Positions 1 to 6,598 of a stretch of DNA of 12,899 nucleotides are shown here, one piece after another. The stretch lies in the NCBI GenBank assembly GCA_018883485.1, contig VEQB01000029.1:1-12899 (forward strand), written 5' to 3'. The translations under genes and the position numbers were made by a program. Origin of the DNA: Bacteroidota bacterium. Its GTDB lineage: Bacteria; Bacteroidota; Bacteroidia; UKL13-3. Below the pieces are notes generated by a model. That model saw nothing but the letters and a program-made list of their open reading frames with translations. It did not search any database and had not been told where the DNA came from. Position 1 is the first letter of the stretch, and every line of letters begins with the position of its first letter.

Positions 1-244
1 GTTTATGCGTGCGCATTACCAAGCTCTCTGGATTCATTCTTTCCATTAACAAAACACAACGTTCGTAAGCTTGCAAACGCAATGGTTGCATAGTTTTAAT
101 TTGCTCTGTTTTTAAATCCATAGCGCGCTTTTGATACTCGGTATCAAAGAAAATCTTAAACTGATAATACGTAATAATAAAAACAATTAAAGCGGGGATC
201 AAATACTTGGTGATCTCCAGAAACAGTCCCAATACTTCATTCAT
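1..244 (-). CDS. Membrane-anchored hypothetical protein, N-terminal part (runs off left edge)
   Basis: The reading frame opens with ATG at 244-242 and stays open for 81 codons to the window edge, so only the N-terminus is visible. It begins MNEVLGLFLEITKYLIPALI. One hydrophobic segment covers residues 13-27 or so, followed by an aromatic, then charged stretch (QFKIFFDTEYQKRAMDLK) and a helical region with LRLQAYERCVLLMERMNP. A short N-terminal membrane anchor followed by a cytoplasmic domain with 'LQAYERL..LLERI.P' is typical of a small Bacteroidota family of unknown function (I believe DUF7935), but I name the family from memory and only moderately surely. A possible promoter -7 box (TATATTCG) lies at 264-271 on the minus strand. 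It would be the next gene downstream of atpG, beyond the island. No function can be assigned. Confidence 0.7.
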   Translation of the reverse strand, partial: MNEVLGLFLEITKYLIPALIVFIITYYQFKIFFDTEYQKRAMDLKTEQIKTMQPLRLQAYERCVLLMERMNPESLVMRTHK

Positions 245-627
245 ATTTGCATCAAAATTTGCCCGAATATAGGAGAATTTATGAGAGAATTTCCCAAAAT
301 CTATTTTAACGTCAAGTTAAATCCCTTCCAACCACTACTGTATTACTTTGGTTAAGCTAAAGAACCTGTTTGAATTAAAAATTTCATTCAAAATTTTAAG
401 CCAAAAATATGTATTGTAAGGAGCTAAAAATATATTTTGGGGCTAAGCGATATTTACTCCCTAACCTCAAGATATTAGTCTGGCTTTTTGTTATACTAAA
501 ACAAAATCTTAAGCACCACTCAATGCCGCTGCAACACCCACAATTTCCGAAATCTCTGTGGTAATGGCCTGGAAACATTTGTAATAATATGGTTTTCAAA
601 CTTGTTTTTTAATTTCCTTTTTATAAC
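245..627. other. Gene-poor spacer with atpG-end remnant
   Basis: No convincing complete gene is present. The stretch is AT-rich and contains short dyads (TTTAAC/GTTAAA at 305-321; TTTGAAT/ATTCAAA at 369-392), neither stable enough to call. Its one meaningful content is the copy of the atpG 3' end at 509-568, listed separately. Short ORFs on both strands here have no coding features and are ignored. Confidence 0.6.
509..568 (-). pseudogene. Duplicate of the atpG 3' end (19 codons plus stop)
   Basis: Read on the minus strand, this encodes AITTEISEIVGVAAALSGA then TAA. The intact atpG (2683-2742) ends AITTEISEIVGGAAALSGT then TAA, so 17 of 19 residues match. By direct base comparison 53 of 60 bases match, including 47 of the 51 bases at 518-568. 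Five of the seven differences are at third codon positions, so the copy looks like a diverged functional atpG end rather than random decay. Upstream of the match (569 onward) similarity stops abruptly, and the frame meets a stop within about ten codons, so this is a fragment and not a gene. Both copies lie in the same orientation and bracket the island. The relationship is seen in the sequence; the cause (insertion, recombination or duplication) is inference. Confidence 0.85.
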
Positions 628-1125
628 TTGCTTTTTCAATACCAAAACCATCAACCATCAACCATGAACCATGAACCACAAAACACAAAACACAAAATTT
701 TTCAGCTAACTGAAAAATTTCTTGAGATTGTAAGAAATTCTTCAATTATTTTAACCTTTTATCCAACTAAAATATATGCATGCGCTTCCTCAAGTTCTTG
801 GGTAACTGGCCGCAATACCCAAGATCCAGACCCAGCTAATCATTTTAATACTTTAACAGCTCCTTGCATCAGTTCTTCCTTAATGAATTACTATCTAAAT
901 TCAATTCAATCCCTTGCAATTCAATACCAGCAACCTTTTGAAAGGGCGGTTATTATTGGGGTTGGGGATGAAAGAGCTAGGATAAGCACTTGTTCACCAT
1001 GGGCTTCAAATCCTAATCCCAATTTCAACACAGGGACCTCCATTGATAACGGAATATGCCCGCAAGGGCAGCATTGGCTTGGGATAACATATAAAAACTT
1101 AGTTCTAGTTCCTATCGGCTTATAA
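628..1125 (+). CDS. Unrecognised hypothetical ORF
   Basis: The open frame spans 165 codons from a non-ATG (TTG) start, but its first 31 or so codons run through a tandem repeat and a palindrome, so a start at 628 is unlikely. The next ATG in frame is 883, giving 80 residues (MNYYLNSIQSLAIQYQQPFE...). From about 780 onward the translation looks protein-like, with scattered cysteines, tryptophans and the segments FERAVIIGVGDERAR and GICPQGQHWLGITYKNL. I recognise no domain, signal peptide or membrane segment. It ends 10 bp before the ATG of the T9SS cargo gene on the same strand, so the two could be co-transcribed. It may be a real small gene, a 5'-truncated remnant of a larger one, or a chance frame. 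Confidence 0.35.
   Translation: MLFQYQNHQPSTMNHEPQNTKHKIFQLTEKFLEIVRNSSIILTFYPTKIYACASSSSWVTGRNTQDPDPANHFNTLTAPCISSSLMNYYLNSIQSLAIQYQQPFERAVIIGVGDERARISTCSPWASNPNPNFNTGTSIDNGICPQGQHWLGITYKNLVLVPIGL
647..695. repeat. Seven-copy 7-bp tandem repeat
   Basis: Seven consecutive heptamers are readable: ACCATCA twice, ACCATGA twice, ACCACAA once, then AACACAA twice. The units drift gradually from left to right. The array sits between the atpG remnant and the palindrome at 695-720. Similar short ACCATNA-type arrays are familiar to me from intergenic regions of Bacteroidota genomes, but I know of no function. It falls inside the nominal start of the ORF at 628-1125, which argues that this part of that ORF is not truly coding. 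Confidence 0.85.
695..720. repeat. Perfect 11-bp inverted repeat (hairpin)
   Basis: AAATTTTTCAG at 695-705 is perfectly complementary to CTGAAAAATTT at 710-720, with a CTAA loop. It directly follows the heptamer array. Being AT-rich, it would be only a modest RNA hairpin with no clean T-tract after it, so a terminator role is doubtful. It could equally be a relic end of a small mobile sequence or a protein-binding dyad. Confidence 0.6.
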
Positions 1126-1135
1126 TAGAATTATC

Positions 1136-2619
1136 ATGAAAAATATAAAGCTAATACTTCTATGGCTGCAATTCTTTTGTTTTAGCCTTTGCTTTGGACA
1201 ACAAAATGAGCTAAAATCTATTACTGAGTACAATTCTAATGCTGTTGTAATGCATGTTATAGAATCGGATGCAAATTTATTTTCAATGGTTCCAATAGCG
1301 GATACTGCAAAAAAGAATAGCGGATTCAAATTATATAAGGCAAATGCTAACCTAATGATTACAGATAGCATGGTTACTTATTATAATCAATCTCAAACTT
1401 TTGTAACAAATATGGTAAAGATGCCAAATGGTAATTTAAGTTTTGCTGTTACAGTTGGTGAAATACCAACCGCTATTAAAATTTATACTATTAATAGCCA
1501 ACTTAACTTAATTGACAGTCTGGCAATTGAAGATGAGAACTTAATAAAAAATAGATTTACTTTTGCTAATTTAATTGAAGGCCCAAATGGAAACTTTGTG
1601 GTGAACACTGTTTTCTACAAGGATACTATGCCCTACAATGTTTATTATTTAATAAATCAATTCTTAAATCTTAAAAATAAATTTACAGACACAACTTTTT
1701 GGGGTGAAAAGGTTTTTAATAAGATTGTAACTGCTAACATGCTTTTTATAAATAACCAATACGTAGCACTGCAAAGCACCCCAATAATGATACCTTGGTT
1801 TTTTAATGCGATTAAAAGATTTTCGCCTGAAATCTATTTATTACAGTCGGTTATTCCTACAGATAAAATTTATGGGGAAAAGGTATTCCATTCTCCCATG
1901 TACATAAATAACAAGTGGATTATTGCAAATATGTTTAATTTATGGGAAGGTGGATCTAAATCATCCTTTACTGCAAACTTAATTGAGATTGATAGTGTCA
2001 ACATTATTAAACAAAAAACCAAAATTCATTCACCATATCTCAATCAAGGTGGACATAATATCAGTAATTATGGCGCGATTTACAATGCTAAAAATCAAGT
2101 AATTGAGATGGTTTATACTACTGGTTATATAGAAAGGTTAACATTTGATACTTCTTTTGATTTAATCAAAACCACCAGATATTCTATCCAGTAAATAAAA
2201 TAGATACAATTTATGGATATCCTCATGTAAATGGAGTTGCGTTTTTTAGTAAAAAATTATTGGTTTATGGCTATATTTATAAGTCCGAAAAAGGTAGAAG
2301 AGAACCAATTTACACAACATTCCCTTTCATTAAACAAATTGATGATATGGAAATAGTGTTAGGTGAAGAAAAACAAAAAAAACCAATACAAAAGCTATTA
2401 GTTTACCCTAATCCGTTTACAAACGAATTAATGATTGAACTTGACGCTAAAAATTTGCAGCTCTCAATTTATGATAACTTAGGGAGATTGGTTCACTTGC
2501 AAAAAATAGAATCAATGGGAAAAATAAACCTTAGTGCCTTGCCATCAGGGGTGTATTTTCTTCGAGTAATAAGTCAAAACGGGGAAATACACTCAGAAAA
2601 ATTAATTAAAACAGAATAG
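1136..2619 (+). pseudogene. Secreted T9SS cargo protein, frameshifted
   Basis: Two consecutive frames together encode one protein of about 494 residues. The first (1136-2194) starts MKNIKLILLWLQFFCFSLCF, a Sec signal peptide probably cleaved near FG/QQ. The second is open from 2161 to the TAA at 2617-2619. Adding one base to the A-run at 2168-2171 joins them smoothly (DLIKNHQIFYPVNKIDTIYG). The last 75 or so residues are a classic type A T9SS sorting domain: VYPNPFTNEL, IYDNLGRLV, INLSALPSGVYFLRV and the basic end KLIKTE. The body has repeated short beta-rich segments (MPNGNLSFAV, GPNGNFVVNT, INNQYVAL, INNKWIIA), which suggests a beta-propeller-like fold, though I name no family. With the frame broken, the protein would lose its sorting domain and stay periplasmic or be degraded. 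A sequencing error in the A-run would give the same picture. It is convergent with atpG. Confidence 0.8.
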
Positions 2620-2629
2620 GTTAAAACAA

Positions 2630-2662
2630 AAATGCCGATTTGTGATACACAAATCGGCATTT
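2630..2662. terminator. Bidirectional intrinsic terminator
   Basis: A perfect 15-bp stem, AAATGCCGATTTGTG (2630-2644) with CACAAATCGGCATTT (2648-2662), has a 3-base ATA loop. It lies between convergent genes: the T9SS cargo gene ends at 2619 and atpG ends at 2683. Read on the minus strand the stem is followed by TTTTTGTTTT, a good T-tract, so it should end the ATP synthase operon efficiently. On the plus strand the following sequence (TTTAAAAATATTTGTTTT) is weaker but plausible. Confidence 0.88.
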
Positions 2663-2682
2663 AAAAATATTTGTTTTACATG

Positions 2683-3558
2683 TTACGTCCCACTCAAAGC
2701 CGCTGCGCCACCCACAATTTCCGAAATCTCGGTGGTAATGGCACTTTGACGTGCGCGGTTGTATTCTAATTTTAACGCCTTAATCAATTCTCCAGCATTG
2801 TCTGTTGCCTTATCCATAGCAATCATACGCGCACCATGCTCAGAAGCAAATGAATCTAACATACTTCTGTAAACTTGAGTCTTTAATATCCTTGGAATTA
2901 ACTCTTCTAAAATCTCTGCTTTTCCTGGCTCAAAAATAAAATCAGTTTTGGTTCCTTGTCCCGAAGCTTGTTTGCTTACAATTGGCAAGAAGGCATCATT
3001 ACTTAAAATTTGTGTAGCGGCATTCTTAAACTGATTGTAAACAATCTCTACCTTATCGTATTTTCCTGCTTTAAATGCATCTAATACAAACTCACCAATT
3101 TCAAAAGCAGCTTGTGCATTCAAATTTTGGAAAGTCTCTTTATAGGTTAGATTCACTTCTACTTGGCCGCCAAGTTTGCTGAAAAAATCTGCTCCCTTAC
3201 GGCCAATTGGCAACACAGTTACATTCTTACCAGCATACTCCTCTTTAATTAACTTAGTGGCCAGCTTAATTACATTGGCGTTAAAACCACCACACAAGCC
3301 CCTATCAGAAGTAATTACTAACAACAACACATTATTTACTTTGCGTTGGTTAAAATAAACTTTCAACGAATCTACATCCATTGAATCTGAAAGGTTAGCT
3401 AAAATACCATTTAACTTTTGAGCATAAGGTCTCATTTGCAAAATAGCATTTTGTGCTCTTCTCAACTTTGTAGCACTTACCAACTTCATTGCTTTGGTAA
3501 TTTGCTGGGTTGAGTTAACCGAGGTAATGCGTATACGTACTTCTTTTAAATTGGCCAT
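2683..3558 (-). CDS. atpG: F1Fo-ATP synthase subunit gamma
   Basis: This is the central rotor shaft of F1, which couples rotation of the c-ring to ATP synthesis in the alpha/beta hexamer. The 291 residues are normal for the family. The N-terminal helix has the signature ITSVNSTQQITKAMKLVSAT (residues 11-30), the Rossmann-like middle has SDRGLCGGFN (84-93), and the C-terminal helix carries SAITTEISEIVGGAAAL (272-288), which enters the head and pairs with the N-terminal helix. It starts at ATG 33 bp after the atpA stop and is the last gene of the operon, ending before the terminator at 2630-2662. The final 19 codons and stop have a diverged second copy at 509-568, so its 3' end may have been exchanged or targeted by an insertion, but the encoded C-terminus looks functional. 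Confidence 0.97.
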   Translation of the reverse strand: MANLKEVRIRITSVNSTQQITKAMKLVSATKLRRAQNAILQMRPYAQKLNGILANLSDSMDVDSLKVYFNQRKVNNVLLLVITSDRGLCGGFNANVIKLATKLIKEEYAGKNVTVLPIGRKGADFFSKLGGQVEVNLTYKETFQNLNAQAAFEIGEFVLDAFKAGKYDKVEIVYNQFKNAATQILSNDAFLPIVSKQASGQGTKTDFIFEPGKAEILEELIPRILKTQVYRSMLDSFASEHGARMIAMDKATDNAGELIKALKLEYNRARQSAITTEISEIVGGAAALSGT

Positions 3559-3591
3559 GTTTTTTGTTTAAGCCTATAGGTTCAAACCGTT

Positions 3592-5172
3592 TTAAGCGGA
3601 ATATTTTGCTGTTAACTCTTTACAAACTTTCTCAAGAACTGAGGTTACATCGTCTCCAATGCCACCTTTTTTAAGGGTATTTAAAACATCCTTGTGCTTA
3701 TTTTCTAAGAAAGAAAGGAATTCGCTTTCAAACTCGCGCACCTTATTAATTGGCACACTAGTAAGCAAACCTTTAGATCCTAAATAAATAATTGCAACTT
3801 GTTGTTCTACACGTAATGGAGAGAATTGACCTTGTTTCAAAATTTCTACGTTACGGGCACCTTTTGCTAACACTGCTTTAGTAGCGGCATCAAGGTCTGA
3901 ACCAAACTTAGAGAAAGCTTCCAATTCGCGGTATTGTGCTTGATCCAACTTTAAGGTACCAGCAACTTTCTTCATTGATTTAATCTGCGCATTACCACCC
4001 ACACGCGATACCGAGATACCTACGTTAATAGCTGGACGAATACCAGAGTTAAACAAGTTAGCTTCTAAGAATATTTGTCCGTCAGTAATAGAAATTACGT
4101 TAGTTGGAATATAAGCAGAAACGTCACCAGCTTGTGTTTCAATAATAGGAAGAGCTGTTAATGAACCTCCACCTTTTACCAAATGCTTGATAGAAGGCGG
4201 CAAATCGTTCATTTGTTGCGCAATGCTATCTGTAGCATTAATCTTTGCAGCACGCTCTAGTAAGCGGCTATGCAAATAAAATACGTCTCCAGGATAAGCT
4301 TCACGGCCCGGTGGGCGACGCAACAACAAAGATACTTCACGGTAAGCAACAGCTTGCTTAGACAAATCATCATAGATAACCAAAGCTGGGCGGCCGGTAT
4401 CACGAATAAACTCGCCTATTGCAGCACCTGCCATTGGTGCAAAGAATTGCATTGGTGCAGGGTCTGAAGAAGTTGCAGCAACTACCACCGTGTAAGGCAT
4501 AGCACCACGTTCTTCTAATGTTTTAACAACTTGGGCTACAGTAGAAGCTTTTTGGCCACAAGCTACGTATATACAAAATACAGGTTGACCTGCATCATAA
4601 AATTCTTTCTGATTGATAATGGTATCAATACAAACTGCTGATTTACCAGTTTGACGGTCGCCAATTACCAATTCGCGCTGACCTCTACCAATAGGAATCA
4701 TGGCATCGATAGCCTTAATACCAGTTTGAAGTGGTTCTTTAACTGGCTCGCGGTAGATTACACCTGGCGCTTTACGCTCAAGAGGCATCTCGTACAAATC
4801 ACCTGTAATAGGACCTTTACCATCAATAGGCATTCCAAGTGTATTAATTACACGCCCCATCATACCCTCTCCTACTTTAATAGAAGCAATACGACCGGTA
4901 CGCTTAACTACGTCACCCTCTACAATTTGATCTGATGAACCTAACAATACTGCACCCACATTATCTTCCTCTAGGTTTAGTACGATACCTTCAACTCCGT
5001 TAGAGAATTGAATAAGCTCACCCGATTGAACTTTGGTTAAGCCATAGATACGAGCAATACCATCGCCCACTTGGAGCACGGTTCCTACTTCTTCGAGTTC
5101 TGCTTCGGATTTAAAATTGCTGAGTTGCTCTCTGATGATGGCTGATACCTCATCTGGTCTAATCTCTACCAT
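3592..5172 (-). CDS. atpA: F1Fo-ATP synthase subunit alpha
   Basis: The non-catalytic nucleotide-binding subunit of the F1 head, three copies alternating with beta. Its 526 residues are typical. An N-terminal helix (1-25) for delta binding is followed by the beta-barrel domain, with VGDGIARIYGL at 35-45. The Walker A loop is GDRQTGKS (171-178), the Walker B strand is ALVIYDDL (263-270), RRPPGREAYPGDVFYLHSRL is at 285-304, and the conserved arginine that reaches the beta catalytic site is in SVSRVGG (R390). It begins 9 bp after the atpH stop. Its usual partner atpD (beta) is not next to atpG here, so the catalytic subunit must be supplied from another locus, as is common in Bacteroidota. Confidence 0.98.
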   Translation of the reverse strand: MVEIRPDEVSAIIREQLSNFKSEAELEEVGTVLQVGDGIARIYGLTKVQSGELIQFSNGVEGIVLNLEEDNVGAVLLGSSDQIVEGDVVKRTGRIASIKVGEGMMGRVINTLGMPIDGKGPITGDLYEMPLERKAPGVIYREPVKEPLQTGIKAIDAMIPIGRGQRELVIGDRQTGKSAVCIDTIINQKEFYDAGQPVFCIYVACGQKASTVAQVVKTLEERGAMPYTVVVAATSSDPAPMQFFAPMAGAAIGEFIRDTGRPALVIYDDLSKQAVAYREVSLLLRRPPGREAYPGDVFYLHSRLLERAAKINATDSIAQQMNDLPPSIKHLVKGGGSLTALPIIETQAGDVSAYIPTNVISITDGQIFLEANLFNSGIRPAINVGISVSRVGGNAQIKSMKKVAGTLKLDQAQYRELEAFSKFGSDLDAATKAVLAKGARNVEILKQGQFSPLRVEQQVAIIYLGSKGLLTSVPINKVREFESEFLSFLENKHKDVLNTLKKGGIGDDVTSVLEKVCKELTAKYSA

Positions 5173-5181
5173 ATTGAACTG

Positions 5182-5733
5182 TTATTTTGAAATGTAAGTG
5201 TTTAATAATTCCTGTTTTGCTTTCTTCAATTTACCCGAGATACTGGCATCATACAAGCGATCCTCAATTTGAATCACCAATCCACCAATAAGGCTAGAGT
5301 CTATTGAATTGTTTAATATCACGTGCTTTCCTGTTTGTTTTTCCAAGAAAGCTTTTACCTCAGCTTGAACCCCTTCGCTAATTGCGCTAGCGGTTTTGAT
5401 GTGAGCTGTGGTAATTTTATTTATTTCATTGTATTGATCAATGAACGCAGCAACTATGTCTAAAAGAAAAAATTCACGTTTCTTATTTACCACCAAAGTG
5501 ATAAAAGAAGAAGTGATGGCATTTAATTTACCATCGAAAATTTGCTTTAGAATAGCATCCTTTTTTTCTGATTTAATGATTGGACTTTTAAACATACTTT
5601 CCAATGAAGGAACAGCTGCTGCAGTCGCTTTAATTGTTAACATGTCGGCATACACTACGTCTAAAACCTTACGCTCAATGGCGAGGTCTATTAATGACTT
5701 TGCATATCTGCCGGATACTCTTACTTCTGACAT
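5182..5733 (-). CDS. atpH: F1Fo-ATP synthase subunit delta (OSCP)
   Basis: The stator subunit that joins the top of the alpha3beta3 head to the b-subunit stalk. It has 183 residues, normal for the family. The N-terminal helical domain starts VSGRYAKSLIDLAIERKVLD, matching the 'A.RYA.AL.ELA' family signature, and the C-terminal part has SLIGGLVIQIEDRLYDASIS, the usual 'GG..I.IGD...D.S...L' closing motif. The ATG lies 1 bp after the atpF stop and the stop is 9 bp before atpA, so translation is probably coupled. Position between atpF and atpA is the canonical order. Confidence 0.96.
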   Translation of the reverse strand: MSEVRVSGRYAKSLIDLAIERKVLDVVYADMLTIKATAAAVPSLESMFKSPIIKSEKKDAILKQIFDGKLNAITSSFITLVVNKKREFFLLDIVAAFIDQYNEINKITTAHIKTASAISEGVQAEVKAFLEKQTGKHVILNNSIDSSLIGGLVIQIEDRLYDASISGKLKKAKQELLNTYISK

Positions 5734-5734
5734 G

Positions 5735-6229
5735 TTAGTTTAGGGTGATTGATTTTAAATTTTCGTTTACAAAAGCTTCTTGTTGCGCACGGTCTTCCAT
5801 TTTCTTACGCAATACTTTTTCTGCTAAATCAACAGAAAGAACAGCTACCTGAGTTTTCAACTCATTCATCGCGTTTAATTTTGCAGATTCGATAGCATCG
5901 CTGGCTTTAGCAATAATTTTACGGCCTTCCTCATCGGCAGTGCGCTTTGCAGTGGCAATGATATTTTCTTTCATTTCATTGGCCTCTTTTAGCATCAAAT
6001 CACGTTCGGCACGTGCTTGGTTTAACAATTTTTCATTGTCAGACTTAAGCGCATCCATTTGTTTGCGTGCATCTTCTGCTGCATTAAGCGCATTATTAAT
6101 AGAGTCTTCTCTCTCCCTGATAGCATTTAAAATAGGCTTCCAGGCGAACTTAGAGAGGATGAACAACACAATACTAAAAGTAATGGTCATCCAGAATATC
6201 AGACCTAAACCAGGTTTAACTAATTCCAT
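5735..6229 (-). CDS. atpF: F1Fo-ATP synthase subunit b
   Basis: The peripheral-stalk subunit: a single membrane anchor and a long coiled coil that links Fo to delta. The 164 residues begin MELVKPGLGLIFWMTITFSI, with one transmembrane helix at about 8-28, then KFAWKPILNAIRERED, the usual juxtamembrane segment. The rest is a charged heptad-like helix rich in Ala, Lys and Glu. The ATG at 6229-6227 is followed directly by the standard family start. It is separated from atpE by 74 bp holding a hairpin and overlaps no neighbour, with 1 bp before atpH. Only one b gene is seen, so a b homodimer is expected. Confidence 0.96.
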   Translation of the reverse strand: MELVKPGLGLIFWMTITFSIVLFILSKFAWKPILNAIREREDSINNALNAAEDARKQMDALKSDNEKLLNQARAERDLMLKEANEMKENIIATAKRTADEEGRKIIAKASDAIESAKLNAMNELKTQVAVLSVDLAEKVLRKKMEDRAQQEAFVNENLKSITLN

Positions 6230-6264
6230 TTTTCTTAACGGTTATTTTTGAGAAACTTGTTTAA

Positions 6265-6296
6265 AGTCGGGGTGCAGACTTTTCTGCAACCCGACT
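6265..6296 (-). promoter_or_regulatory. Stable hairpin in the atpE-atpF gap
   Basis: AGTCGGGGTGCAGA (6265-6278) pairs with TCTGCAACCCGACT (6283-6296), giving 14 pairs with one wobble or mismatch and a 4-base loop. On the operon transcript it falls 7 bases after the atpE stop codon. The sequence after it (TTTAAACAAG) is a poor T-tract, so full termination is unlikely. A hairpin here could protect the 3' end of an atpE-containing mRNA after processing, or cause partial termination. Either would raise c-subunit output relative to b, delta, alpha and gamma. That role is inference; the hairpin itself is plain in the sequence. Confidence 0.75.
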
Positions 6297-6303
6297 ATAT
6301 GAA

Positions 6304-6567
6304 TTAAAGTAATACGATCAAAAGACAAACTACGATACCGAAGAATGCAGCACCTTCGATAAGTGCAGCAGCTACGATCATGTTTGCGCGTATATCACCA
6401 GATACTTCTGGTTGACGAGCGATAGACTCAAGAGCGCTACCACCGATGCGACCGATACCCATACCTGCGCCAATTGCAGCTAAACCTGCACCGATACCGG
6501 CACCCATTTTAGCAAATCCTGGATCTACTGCTTCGGTAGCTTGTAAAAGAATGTTTAAGAGTGTCAT
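6304..6567 (-). CDS. atpE: F1Fo-ATP synthase subunit c
   Basis: The proteolipid that forms the rotating c-ring. In 87 residues it has two transmembrane helices: the first with the glycine-rich packing motif GAGIGAGLAAIGAGMGIG (22-39), a polar loop SIARQPEVSGDIR (48-60) that contacts gamma, and a second helix with the ion-carrying glutamate E71 in AALIEGAAFFG. The residue after E71 is Gly rather than Ser/Thr, and the position 33 residues before it is Ile, not Gln. The known sodium-binding pattern is therefore missing, and a proton ring is expected. It lies 31 bp after atpB and 74 bp before atpF. A short hydrophobic N-terminus (MTLLNILLQA) precedes the first helix, as in other Bacteroidota. Confidence 0.97.
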   Translation of the reverse strand: MTLLNILLQATEAVDPGFAKMGAGIGAGLAAIGAGMGIGRIGGSALESIARQPEVSGDIRANMIVAAALIEGAAFFGIVVCLLIVLL

Positions 6568-6598
6568 AATTGTTGATTTTTAAATGATTATTGATTAA

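Noticed and set aside
281..355. 24-codon plus-strand ORF preceded by AGGAGA
   Set aside because: The purine motif is well placed, but Bacteroidota rely little on such motifs. The peptide is very short and unremarkable, and there is no other sign of coding.
305..392. Short dyads in the spacer as terminators or operators
   Set aside because: Stems are only 6-7 bp and AT-rich, with long or unfavourable loops; such dyads are expected by chance in this composition.
396..599. 67-residue minus-strand ORF over the atpG remnant
   Set aside because: It reads the remnant in the wrong frame. The meaningful frame is the one ending at 509, which reproduces the atpG C-terminus. The rest of the ORF has no protein-like features.
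2165..2180. Programmed -1 ribosomal frameshift in the T9SS cargo gene
   Set aside because: There is no X XXY YYZ heptamer in the right phase and no clear downstream stimulatory hairpin. A one-base indel or sequencing error explains it more simply.
5441..6251. Plus-strand ORFs opposite atpH and atpF
   Set aside because: They are antisense shadows of strongly conserved genes, with no independent start context or recognisable product.
6304..6567. Sodium-dependent c-ring
   Set aside because: The residue after E71 is Gly and the position 33 residues before it is Ile, so the known Na+-coordinating set is absent.
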